From: Pseudoduganella umbonata
GTDB taxonomy: Bacteria; Pseudomonadota; Gammaproteobacteria; Burkholderiales; Burkholderiaceae_D
Assembly (NCBI RefSeq): GCF_014192225.1
Contig: NZ_JACHXS010000003.1
Location: 372,001 to 436,000 of the forward strand
Reading direction: 5' to 3'
Length of the DNA stretch: 64,000 nt
Part shown: in pieces, positions 46,364 to 56,904 of the stretch
How positions within the stretch are numbered: the first letter of the stretch is position 1
Layout: each line of letters opens with the position of its first letter
Translations under genes and position numbers: made by a program
The notes under the pieces: generated by a model
The model's database searches: none
Seen by the model: only the letters and a program-made list of their open reading frames with translations
What the model was told of the DNA's origin: nothing

Positions 46364-46465
46364 GGTGTCAGACACCTTCAGGTGTCTGACACCGGTTTCT
46401 GCGCAATGACCGGAATCTTCTGGCGAGAACCGGTGTCCGACACCGGGAAACCGGTGTCCGACACC
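46364..46465. repeat. Block of four GGTGTCnGACACC palindromes
   Basis: GGTGTCAGACACC at 46364 and GGTGTCTGACACC at 46381 form a hairpin with a TTCA loop. GGTGTCCGACACC follows at 46432 and 46453. No gene overlaps. Confidence 0.75.
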
Positions 46466-46472
46466 AGGCAGC

Positions 46473-46500
46473 CGCCGCGGACTTCGGGAAGTCCGCGGCG
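46473..46500 (-). terminator. 13-bp hairpin after ppsA
   Basis: CGCCGCGGACTTC and its complement are separated by two bases, 10 bases after the ppsA stop. No T-tract follows on the minus strand, so it may be a stabilising hairpin or a weak terminator. Confidence 0.5.
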
Positions 46501-46509
46501 CCTTGCTGC

Positions 46510-48975
<2,466 letters not shown>

Positions 48976-49142
48976 GATGACACCTTACTGATGATGGGAA
49001 TCTGTTGGTCTCTCTGCAGGCTTGCCGCGCGGCTGACGACATCTGGTTGTTATTCTTGGCGTCGTACAGCACAATCTGACCGTTGCCGGCCATTTTACAG
49101 CCTGTGGCGAAAATTGACAGTTCACAATCAAAAGCTATTTCC

Positions 49143-49982
49143 ATGACATCCGCACAACGCCCGACCTCCGCCCGCACCGTGTTTTTCGTGTCCGACGGCA
49201 CCGGTATTACCGCAGAAACCTTCGGCCACTCCGTGCTGACGCAGTTCGAGATGCGTTTCCGCCAGATCCGCCTGCCCTTCATCGACACGGTCGACAAAGC
49301 CCACGCCGCGGCCCGCAAGATCAACGAGGCGGCCATCGCGGACGGGCAGCGCCCGATCATTTTCAGCACGCTCGTGCAGGCCGAGCTGTCGTCGGTGATC
49401 CGGCAATGCAGCGGCCTGCACATGGACCTGTTCCAGAATTTCGTGGCGCCGCTGGAAGAAGAGCTGGGCGTGAAGTCCACGCACACGATCGGCCGCTCGC
49501 ACAACATCGTCGACAGCGAGGAGTACCGCAACCGCATCGAGGCGATCAATTTCTCGCTGGCGCACGACGACGGCCAGTCGCACAAGAACCTGGCCGATGC
49601 GGACGTGATCCTGGTCGGCGTTTCCCGTTCCGGCAAGACGCCCACTTCGCTGTACCTGGCGATGCAGTACGGGATCAAGGCGGCCAACTATCCGCTGATC
49701 CCCGACGATTTCGAGCGCGGCAAGCTGCCTTCGGCGCTGTATGCGTACAAGCCGAAGATCTTCGGGCTGACGATCACGCCGGAGCGGCTGACCGAAATCC
49801 GCAACGAGCGGCGTGCCGGCAGCAAGTACGCGGCGCTCGAGAACTGCCGCTACGAAGTCAACGAAGCGGAAAAGATGATGAAGCGCGAAGGCATCCGCTG
49901 GCTGTCCTCGACCACCAAGTCGATCGAGGAAATCTCCACCACCATCCTGCAGGAGATCAAGCCGAACCGCCGCGAGTATTGA
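49143..49982 (+). CDS. ppsR: PEP synthase regulatory kinase/pyrophosphorylase
   Basis: 279 residues from ATG 49143; the frame extends 20 codons further with poor coding character. DUF299 family: [19 protein letters not shown] at the start, the P-loop [19 protein letters not shown] and the tail RREGIRWL-like [19 protein letters not shown]. It inactivates PpsA by ADP-dependent phosphorylation of a Thr next to the catalytic His and reverses this with phosphate. Divergent placement from ppsA is conserved. Confidence 0.95.
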   Translation: MTSAQRPTSARTVFFVSDGTGITAETFGHSVLTQFEMRFRQIRLPFIDTVDKAHAAARKINEAAIADGQRPIIFSTLVQAELSSVIRQCSGLHMDLFQNFVAPLEEELGVKSTHTIGRSHNIVDSEEYRNRIEAINFSLAHDDGQSHKNLADADVILVGVSRSGKTPTSLYLAMQYGIKAANYPLIPDDFERGKLPSALYAYKPKIFGLTITPERLTEIRNERRAGSKYAALENCRYEVNEAEKMMKREGIRWLSSTTKSIEEISTTILQEIKPNRREY

Positions 49983-50006
49983 ACCGGCGGCGCTCGGGGC
50001 AAACGA

Positions 50007-50594
50007 TCAGCGGCGGCGGCGCAGCGCCGAACCGACCAGCAGCAGGCCGCCGGCCAGCATCGCCAGTTGCGAAGGCTCGGGCACCGGCGAGACGGCCAAC
50101 GCCAGGTTGTCCAGGTTCAGGATACGGCCCTCGGCGTCCGGCAGGACCGTGAAGCGGAAGATCGGCGCGGTGCTGGCGACCGACAGCGTGGCGCGCTGCC
50201 AGCCGCCGTCGATGCTGTCCGATACCAGCAGGTTGCCCGCGGCATCGTAGGCGCTCAACGTGGCGTTCCAGTACGAATAGCTGTCGATACTGATGCCGTA
50301 CACCGGCATGTCGAACCAGCCGGACACTGGCTGCGACGTCAGGAAAGTGTTGCCGGGGTTGCCGTCGAAGAAGGCCCCCTTCGCCACGCTGGCGGTGTTG
50401 AAATGGACGCCGACCGCGGCGTATTCCTCTTCGATGCGGCTGGGATAACCATCGGAGAAGATCGGCTCGTCATCGGCCGTGCCGAGCCGGCCATCGGCGC
50501 CGGGAACGGTATTGAAATCGATCGCCAGCGTTTCCGCGTGGACGGGGGCCGCGATGAAGCAAGCGGCGGCAAGGAAGGCAAGCAGTTTGGACAT
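50007..50594 (-). CDS. PEP-CTERM sorting-domain protein
   Basis: 195 residues with a signal peptide (about 1-20, ending VHA) and a C-terminal VPEPSQLAMLAGGLLLVGSA followed by RRRR, a textbook PEP-CTERM end. The ectodomain resembles beta-sandwich carbohydrate-binding-like folds (GISIDSYSYWNATLSAYDA, ILNLDNLALAVS). It is likely exported, processed by exosortase and associated with exopolysaccharide. Monocistronic, 24 bases from the convergent ppsR. Confidence 0.85.
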   Translation of the reverse strand: MSKLLAFLAAACFIAAPVHAETLAIDFNTVPGADGRLGTADDEPIFSDGYPSRIEEEYAAVGVHFNTASVAKGAFFDGNPGNTFLTSQPVSGWFDMPVYGISIDSYSYWNATLSAYDAAGNLLVSDSIDGGWQRATLSVASTAPIFRFTVLPDAEGRILNLDNLALAVSPVPEPSQLAMLAGGLLLVGSALRRRR

Positions 50595-50717
50595 AACGTT
50601 TTCATTATTTTATTGTGGAATGCAATTATGTCATCACGAAACTTCGATTGCATAGCCGTCCAGTAAAGTCTGTGACCTCGACGCAACGCGCCCCACTGCC
50701 TGCCCGCCGGCCTGTCC

Positions 50718-51773
50718 TCATGGCTGCCCGCTGCCGCCTGCAACACCGTACACGTGGCCCGTCGTGTAGCTGGAATCGTCCGCCGCCAGCGTGACGTAGG
50801 CCAGCGCCAGTTCGCCGGGCTGGCCGGGGCGTTTCATCGGCGTGTCGCCGCCGAAGTTGACCAGCGCATCCTGTTCCTGGCCGCCGCACACCTGCAGCGG
50901 CGTCCAGACTGGACCCGGCGCCACGGCGTTGACGCGGATGTTCTTTTCGGCCAGCTGCTTGGCCAGCGATTTCACGAACGCCACCTGGGCCGCCTTGGTC
51001 TGCGCATAGTCGAGCAGGTTCGGCGACGGATCGTAGGCCTGCACGGAGGCCGTGACGATGATCGCGCCGCCAGCCCTCATGTGCGGCACGGCGGCCTTGC
51101 AGATCCAGAAGTTGGCGTACAGGTTGGTCTTGATGGTCCAGTCGAACTGCTCGGTGGTCAGCTCCAGGATCGAATCGACCGACTGCTGCCGGGCCGCGTT
51201 GCTGACCAGGATATCGAGCCCGCCCAGCTGCTCGGCGGCCTTGTCGACCAGCGTCTTGCAGAACGCCTCGTCGCGGATGTCGCCGGGCAGCAGCACGGCC
51301 TTGCGGCCCGCCTTTTCGATCAGCGCCTTGACTTCCTGCGCGTCCGGCTCCTCGAACGGCAGGTAGTTGATCGCCACGTCGGCGCCTTCGCGCGCATACG
51401 CGATCGCGGCGGCGCGGCCCATGCCGGAGTCGCCGCCCGTGATCAGCGCCTTGCGGCCGGCCAGCCGGCCGCTGCCCCGGTAGGTCGTCTCGCCATGGTC
51501 GGGCCGCGGCGTCATCTTGCCCGCCAGTGCCGGCCACTCCTGCTGCTGGCGCGGGAATGGCGGCCGTGGAAACTTGCGGTTGCGCAGCGCGCCGCTGCCC
51601 TGCCCGCGCTCCACCGGCTGCTGGGCCATGGCGCCGCTCGCCGCAGCGGTGCCGGCCGCCGCAAGCGTGGTGGCCACCGCGCCGACGAAGCGGCGCCGCG
51701 ATGGCTTGACGTCCTGTCCGGCGCTGTCCTGCGCCGTTTTGCCTTGTTCCATGTGCTGGTCGTTCGGATCCAT
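50718..51773 (-). CDS. Tat-exported SDR-family oxidoreductase
   Basis: The start was set at ATG 51773 with AGGAG seven bases upstream. 351 residues with a twin-arginine signal ([20 protein letters not shown], about 25-45), unusual for an SDR. The enzyme part has [13 protein letters not shown] (cofactor), SNAARQ, and [16 protein letters not shown] (catalytic Tyr/Lys), as in the stress-related YhdF/YghA-type family. It is divergent from the ECF41 sigma factor gene with 160 bases between, and genes beside ECF41 factors are often their targets. Confidence 0.88.
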   Translation of the reverse strand: MDPNDQHMEQGKTAQDSAGQDVKPSRRRFVGAVATTLAAAGTAAASGAMAQQPVERGQGSGALRNRKFPRPPFPRQQQEWPALAGKMTPRPDHGETTYRGSGRLAGRKALITGGDSGMGRAAAIAYAREGADVAINYLPFEEPDAQEVKALIEKAGRKAVLLPGDIRDEAFCKTLVDKAAEQLGGLDILVSNAARQQSVDSILELTTEQFDWTIKTNLYANFWICKAAVPHMRAGGAIIVTASVQAYDPSPNLLDYAQTKAAQVAFVKSLAKQLAEKNIRVNAVAPGPVWTPLQVCGGQEQDALVNFGGDTPMKRPGQPGELALAYVTLAADDSSYTTGHVYGVAGGSGQP

Positions 51774-51867
51774 CGAAAGACTCCTGGTCGTGTGGGTTGG
51801 GTAAGCTGCCGGGGTGACAATGTAGACAACAAAAGCGTTCGCTGCCACACCTTTGCCCGCGGAAAGC

Positions 51868-51894
51868 TGTCACAGCGCTGGCGCCTTGCCCGTC
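51868..51894 (+). promoter_or_regulatory. ECF41-type promoter upstream of the sigma factor gene
   Basis: TGTCACA at 51868-51874, exactly 16 bases, then CGTC at 51891-51894. This is the consensus reported for ECF41 sigma factors and lies 39 bases before the start of the ECF41 gene, indicating autoregulation. Confidence 0.7.
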
Positions 51895-51933
51895 TTGGGT
51901 AGATCGACACTCTCGCCATGAAGCCATGAAGCC

Positions 51934-52809
51934 ATGAACGACAACACCGCCCTCCAGTTCGACGCCCTGCGCCCCCGCCTGTTCGCGATCGCCTACCGCA
52001 TGCTCGGCATCCGCGCCGATGCCGAGGACGTGGTGCAGGATGCGTGGCTGCGCTGGGCCGCCAGCGACCAGGGGGCGGTGCAGTCGGCGGAAGCCTGGCT
52101 GGTGACGGTGGCCACCAGGCTGTCGATCGACCGGCTGCGCAGCCGCAAGGCCGAGCGCGAAGCCTATGTGGGCTGGTGGCTGCCCGAACCGCTGGTGGAG
52201 CTGGACGAGCGCACGCCCGAAACGGCGGCCGAGCTGGCGAGCGAGGTGTCGGTGGCGATGCTGTGGGTACTGGAACGCCTGGCGCCCGAGGAACGCGCCG
52301 CCTTCCTGATGCGGCAGGTATTCGACCAGGATTACGGCGACATCGCCGCCACGCTGGGCAAGAGCGAAGCGGCGTGCCGGCAGCTGGTGTCGCGCGCGCA
52401 GGCCCGCGTGCAGCAGGAAAAGCCGCGCTTCACCGTGCCCGGCGACGTGCACCGCGATCTGCTGGCGCGCTTCATGCAGGCCGCCACGGGGGCCGACCGG
52501 GAAGCGATGAAGACGTTCCTCGCGGGCGATGTACGACTGGTCTCCGATGGCGGCGGCAAGGTGCCGTCGTTCGGCAGGATACTGGTGGGCGCGGCGCGCA
52601 TCGCCGGCGTCTACTGGTCCGTCGAGCATGCGCATCCGGGCAAGGTCATATACCGGATGGCGCGCGTCAACGGCGAGCCGGGCATCGTCCGCTATGTCGG
52701 TGGCGTCGTCGAGTCGGCACAGGCATTCATCGTCGACGGCGGCAAGATCGTGGCAATCTACGTGGTCCGCAATCCGGACAAGCTGGCGGGCATCGCCCCA
52801 TTGCATTGA
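51934..52809 (+). CDS. ECF41-family RNA polymerase sigma factor (SigJ-like)
   Basis: 291 residues. Region sigma2 (about 8-72: FAIAYRMLGIRADAEDVVQDAWLR-type) and sigma4 (about 105-160) are followed by a SnoaL-like C-terminal domain (about 170-285) that regulates activity in place of an anti-sigma factor. The two signature motifs of the group are present: WLPEP at 82-86 and DGGGK at 205-209. The start is preceded by two 8-base repeats (ATGAAGCC). An ECF41 promoter lies just upstream, and the divergent Tat-SDR gene may be another target. Confidence 0.92.
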   Translation: MNDNTALQFDALRPRLFAIAYRMLGIRADAEDVVQDAWLRWAASDQGAVQSAEAWLVTVATRLSIDRLRSRKAEREAYVGWWLPEPLVELDERTPETAAELASEVSVAMLWVLERLAPEERAAFLMRQVFDQDYGDIAATLGKSEAACRQLVSRAQARVQQEKPRFTVPGDVHRDLLARFMQAATGADREAMKTFLAGDVRLVSDGGGKVPSFGRILVGAARIAGVYWSVEHAHPGKVIYRMARVNGEPGIVRYVGGVVESAQAFIVDGGKIVAIYVVRNPDKLAGIAPLH

Positions 52810-52992
52810 CCTCAATGTGCGCAGGCTAACGGACCAGTCCAGCGAGTAACGGTAGCATCCACTCATCAAAAGGGCGGGCGCCCGCATGCCATCGCGCGCC
52901 CCTCTTCTCCTCGCACCGGCCGCTCCGCGCGGCGCGGTGCTTCCCAGCGCAGGCCCCGCCCCGCTACCGATCCCGTCCGACAAGGAGAAGAC

Positions 52993-54123
52993 ATGGACTA
53001 TGTTGTGCTAGGTAATGACCTGAACACCTGGATGATCGCCATCGGCATCGCCGCCGCCGTCAGCATGGCACTGTACGGCGCCAACCGCTTCCTCGTGCGC
53101 CGCATCGGCGCGTTCGCCGACCATACCGCCACGCACGTGGACGACATGGCCGTGCGCGTGCTGAAGACCACCAGCACCGCGTTCATCGTGGCGATGGGCA
53201 TCTATGCCGGCACCCAGTGGCTGCTGCTGTCGCCCAAGGCCGAAACGCTGCTGCGCAACCTGGCCGTGGCGATCCTGCTGCTGCAGATCGCGCGCTGGCT
53301 GGATGTGGGCGTGCGCGGCTGGATCGATTTCTACCGCAAGAAGCGCGGCGCGACCGACGTGGCCGCGACGACATCGACCGCGGCGCTGACCTTCGTGGCG
53401 CGCGCCGCGCTGTGGGCCGTCATCCTGCTGATGATCCTCGATAACTTCGGCGTCAACATCACCACGCTGGTCGCCAGCCTGGGTATCGGCGGCATCGCCG
53501 TCGCACTGGCCGTGCAGAACATCCTTGGCGACCTGTTCTCGTCGCTGTCGATCCTGCTCGACAAGCCTTTCGTGGTGGGCGATTTCATCACGGTCGACGA
53601 CCTGGCCGGCACGGTGCAGTACGTGGGCCTGAAGACCACGCGCATCCGCAGCCTGAACGGCGAGGAAATCGTATTCTCGAACAGCGACCTGCTGAAGAGC
53701 CGCATCCACAACGTGCGCCGCATGGAGACGCGGCGCGTGGTGTTCTCGGTGGGCGTGACCTACGACATCACCGAAGAGCAGCTGGAGAGCATTCCCGGCA
53801 CGCTGAAGGAAATCGTGTCCGCCCAGCCGCAGGCGAAGTTCGACCGCGCGCACTTCAAGGGCTTCGGCGCCTCGTCGCTGGACTTCGAGGTGGTGTATGT
53901 GATGCAGACGCCGGACTACGGCCTGTTCATGGACACCCAGCAGGCCATCAACTTCGCCCTGTTCAAGCGCTTCAACCGGGCCGGCATCGAGTTCGCCTAC
54001 CCGACGCAGACGGTGAAGCTGTCGAATCCGGAAGTGCTGCGCGGCGAAGCAGCCAACGAGACCTACGAGGGCAACGAGGAGCGGCGCCGCCCGGCGCCCG
54101 AGCCGCAGCCGAAGTCGCAGTGA
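52993..54123 (+). CDS. MscS-family mechanosensitive channel
   Basis: 376 residues. Three to four membrane helices (about 12-190) end in the pore helix. The conserved segment ASLGIGGIAVALAVQNILGDLFSSLSILLDKPF matches MscS TM3 and its kink, and FITVDDLAGTVQYVGLKTTRIRSLNGEEIVFSNS is the beta domain. The C-terminus ends in a charged, Pro-rich tail. It opens under membrane tension to release osmolytes. It has no operon partner, but an osmolyte synthase gene follows 291 bases downstream. Confidence 0.93.
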   Translation: MDYVVLGNDLNTWMIAIGIAAAVSMALYGANRFLVRRIGAFADHTATHVDDMAVRVLKTTSTAFIVAMGIYAGTQWLLLSPKAETLLRNLAVAILLLQIARWLDVGVRGWIDFYRKKRGATDVAATTSTAALTFVARAALWAVILLMILDNFGVNITTLVASLGIGGIAVALAVQNILGDLFSSLSILLDKPFVVGDFITVDDLAGTVQYVGLKTTRIRSLNGEEIVFSNSDLLKSRIHNVRRMETRRVVFSVGVTYDITEEQLESIPGTLKEIVSAQPQAKFDRAHFKGFGASSLDFEVVYVMQTPDYGLFMDTQQAINFALFKRFNRAGIEFAYPTQTVKLSNPEVLRGEAANETYEGNEERRRPAPEPQPKSQ

Positions 54124-54169
54124 TCCAGGAGATCACGTCGATCGACGAAGCGCTTTGAACCCGGCGCGC

Positions 54170-54211
54170 AATACATTTTCACAAATGTATTGTCAATAAA
54201 TTTAGTATAAT
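54170..54211 (+). promoter_or_regulatory. Candidate promoter with palindromic operator upstream of the osmolyte synthase gene
   Basis: A perfect inverted repeat, AATACATTT-TCAC-AAATGTATT (54170-54191), lies where the -35 would be. TATAAT follows at 54206-54211. The -35 hexamer is not recognisable, so activation or repression by a protein binding the palindrome is plausible. Confidence 0.4.
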
Positions 54212-54241
54212 GGCGCCGCATTCTTCGGGATGCGGCGCCAT
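54210..54241 (+). other. 12-bp hairpin in the 5' leader of the osmolyte synthase gene
   Basis: ATGGCGCCGCAT and its exact complement, eight-base loop, lie just after the TATAAT and would start the mRNA leader. Nothing else is seen in the 173 bases to the start codon. Confidence 0.4.
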
Positions 54242-54414
54242 CGTCATTGCAGCACCATCCCTGCCGCTTCCCTTCTTCTCGCAATGGCCGGCATCCAGCC
54301 GCTGTTGCATCCGTACACGTGAGCGGTCCACCGGGACCGCGGCTTGCACACGTTAACTCCAGTTTGGCGCACCTGCTAAGCGCCCGACGCATCGCTATTC
54401 AAGGATGATTCGCC

Positions 54415-56739
54415 ATGGCAATTCTGCATTCCTGTACCACCCCGCTCACTACTTCGTCTGTCGCTTCGCCGATCACCCCCGGACATTTCCTGCTCGCCAC
54501 CGACCTGGACGGCACACTGCTGGCCGGCACGGCCGACGCGCGCCGCCGCGTGCGCGAGCTGTTCGCCACCGCCCCGCGCCAGGCAAAACTGGCGTTCGTG
54601 ACCGGCCGCGGCCTCGAATCGATCCTGCCGCTGCTGTCGGACCCGACGATTCCCATGCCCGACTACATCATCGCCGACGTGGGCGCCACCATCGTGCATG
54701 GTGCCGACCTGCAGCCGGTGGGCAACCTGCAGCAGGACATCGCCGCGCGCTGGCCCGGTTCGCAGGCGGTGCTGAAGGCGCTGGCCGGCTTCCCGCGCCT
54801 GCGCCGCCAGAGTGTGCCGCAGGAACGCCGCTGCTCGTTCGTGGCCAGCGAGGCCGACGTGACGCCAGCCCTGCGCGCCGCCGTCGAGGCGCTCGGCTGC
54901 GACCTGCTGATGTCCGCCGGCGCCTACCTGGACGTGCTGCCGCGCGGCGTGGGCAAGGGCCCCGCGCTGCTGGCGCTGGCCGAGGCGGCCGGCATCGCAC
55001 CGTCGTCGATCGTGGTGGCCGGCGATACGCTGAACGACCTGTCGATGTTCGAGACGGGGCTGGCCGGCATCGTGGTCGGCGCCGCCGAGCCGGCGCTGGT
55101 GCAGAAGCTGCGCCGCCGCTCCAGTGTCTACATCGCCAGCGGCGAAGGCTGCGACGGCATCTTGGAAGGCCTGGCCCACCATGGCGCCCTGCCCCGCACG
55201 GCCCAGCCGGCACCGGCGACCGGCGCGCATGGCGACGCCGACCTGGTGATGGTGTACCACCGCCTGCCGTTCGACGAGGTCATGGAAAATGGCGTGCCCG
55301 TGCGGCGCCGTCCGAAAAGCCCGAACGGCATCATCCCCACCTTGCTGCGCTTCTTCGCCGGCAGCCGCAAGGGTTCCTGGGTGGCGTGGTCGCAGCAGGA
55401 AAGCCGCGCGCCCGCCGGCTTCGAGACCCATGTGGCGGTCGACGAAAATGCCTACCCGCGCCTGCGCGCCGCGCGCATCGCGCTGACGGCGGAGGACGTC
55501 GACCTGTTCTACAAGAAGTTCTCGAAAGAGGCGTTCTGGCCGATCATCTTCTCGTTCCCCGACAAGGCCGAGTTCAACGCCGCCCACTGGGAGCGCTTCC
55601 TGGAAGTGAACCGCCTGTTCGCCGAGCAGACCGCACGCGAGGCGGCCGAGGGCGCGGTGGTCTGGGTGCACGACTACAACCTGTGGATGGTGCCTGCCCT
55701 GCTTCGCCCGCTGCGGCCGGACCTGCGCATCGCGTTCTTCCACCATACGGCCTTCCCGTCCAGCGACGTGTTCAACATCCTGCCGTGGCGCCGCGACATC
55801 ATCGGCAGCCTGCTGCAATGCGACTACGTGGGCTTCCACATTCCCCGCTATGTCGAGAATTTCGTCGACGCGGTGCGCTCGTTCGCGCCGGTGGAAATGG
55901 GCCCGGCCGTGCCGTGCGCGCCGCGCTTCCTCACCTATGGCTGCGCGCTGGGCGTGGACACCATGACGACGTCGATCGAAGCAGGCGGGCGCACCGTGAC
56001 GCTGGGCGCCCACCCGGTGGGAACGGACGTGGCGCTGATCGAAGGCCTGGTCGCGCGGCCGGAAGTGACCTCGATGACCGCCGCCATCGAAGCTTACCTC
56101 GGTGGCACGACGGGCATCGTGTCGATCGAACGGCTCGACTACGTGAAAGGTTCGCTGGAAAAGCTGCAGGCTTTCGAGCGCCTGCTGGAGCATCATCCGG
56201 AGCACATCGGCAAGGTGACGCTGCTGAACATCATCACGCCGGCGGCGCCGGGCATGGAAATCTACGACAGCCTGCGCGTGGAAGTCGATCGCGTGGTCGG
56301 CCGCATCAACGGCCGCTTCTCCACGCTGGACTGGGTACCGGTGCGCTACTTCTACCGCTCCCTGCCGTTCGATGAAGTGATCGCCCATTACGCCGCCTGC
56401 GGCGTGGCGTGGATCACGCCGCTGCGGGACGGCCTGAACCTGGTGGCCAAGGAATACGTGGCGGCGCGGCGGGCGGCCGGCAAGTCCGGCGTGCTGATTC
56501 TCTCCGAGTTCGCCGGCGCCGCCGTCGAACTGCACGGGGCGCTGCTGACCAATCCGTACGATGCCAACGCGATGACGGCCACGCTGCACCAGGCGCTGAC
56601 GATGGGCGAGGAGGAACGCGCCTACCGCACCGCACGCATGGCGATGATCGCCACCGAGCACGATGTGACGCGCTGGGGCAACGATTTCCTCGGCGCGGTG
56701 ATGGACAGCGGCCCGGCCGACGAACGGGCGGCGGCGTGA
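54415..56739 (+). CDS. ggpPS: Bifunctional glucosylglycerol-phosphate synthase/phosphatase
   Basis: 774 residues in two parts. Residues 25-265 form a HAD-IIB phosphatase: Asp30 in DLDGTLL, VTGRG, the Lys of GKGPALLAL and GDTLNDLSM. Residues about 275-760 form a GT20 glycosyltransferase like trehalose-phosphate synthase: VWVHDYNLWMVPALLR, FFHHTAFPSSDVFNILPWR, SIERLDYVKGS, and TPLRDGLNLVAKEYVAARRA. This fusion order is that of GgpPS proteins, which make the compatible solute glucosylglycerol from ADP-glucose and glycerol 3-phosphate. A trehalose role is less likely because the GT20 part lacks the usual OtsA opening. It follows an MscS gene, fitting osmotic stress. Confidence 0.82.
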   Translation: MAILHSCTTPLTTSSVASPITPGHFLLATDLDGTLLAGTADARRRVRELFATAPRQAKLAFVTGRGLESILPLLSDPTIPMPDYIIADVGATIVHGADLQPVGNLQQDIAARWPGSQAVLKALAGFPRLRRQSVPQERRCSFVASEADVTPALRAAVEALGCDLLMSAGAYLDVLPRGVGKGPALLALAEAAGIAPSSIVVAGDTLNDLSMFETGLAGIVVGAAEPALVQKLRRRSSVYIASGEGCDGILEGLAHHGALPRTAQPAPATGAHGDADLVMVYHRLPFDEVMENGVPVRRRPKSPNGIIPTLLRFFAGSRKGSWVAWSQQESRAPAGFETHVAVDENAYPRLRAARIALTAEDVDLFYKKFSKEAFWPIIFSFPDKAEFNAAHWERFLEVNRLFAEQTAREAAEGAVVWVHDYNLWMVPALLRPLRPDLRIAFFHHTAFPSSDVFNILPWRRDIIGSLLQCDYVGFHIPRYVENFVDAVRSFAPVEMGPAVPCAPRFLTYGCALGVDTMTTSIEAGGRTVTLGAHPVGTDVALIEGLVARPEVTSMTAAIEAYLGGTTGIVSIERLDYVKGSLEKLQAFERLLEHHPEHIGKVTLLNIITPAAPGMEIYDSLRVEVDRVVGRINGRFSTLDWVPVRYFYRSLPFDEVIAHYAACGVAWITPLRDGLNLVAKEYVAARRAAGKSGVLILSEFAGAAVELHGALLTNPYDANAMTATLHQALTMGEEERAYRTARMAMIATEHDVTRWGNDFLGAVMDSGPADERAAA

Positions 56740-56762
56740 AGGAGGCCGGGGCGTGACATCCT

Positions 56763-56880
56763 GGTGTCGGACACTATTTCCCCAGGAAATGGTGTCGGAC
56801 ACCGGTTTTCCGGGCATTCGCGCTACATCGGGAAAACACCGGTGTCTGACACCATTTTCAGGAAAATGGTGTCAGACACC
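56763..56880. repeat. Block of four GGTGTCnGACACC palindromes forming two hairpins
   Basis: Copies at 56763 (last base changed), 56791, 56841 and 56868. The last two form a perfect 19-bp stem with a two-base spacer (56841-56859 with 56862-56880). Confidence 0.75.
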
Positions 56881-56904
56881 TGGCGGCGCAACGGTCCCGT
56901 GCTT

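Noticed and set aside
51774..51867. Second ECF41 promoter reading toward the Tat-SDR gene
   Set aside because: A TGTCACC is present on the minus strand, but the bases 16 positions later are not CGTC.
54376..56817. 813-residue minus-strand ORF across the osmolyte synthase gene
   Set aside because: His/Arg-rich antisense frame; the plus strand encodes clear HAD and GT20 motifs.
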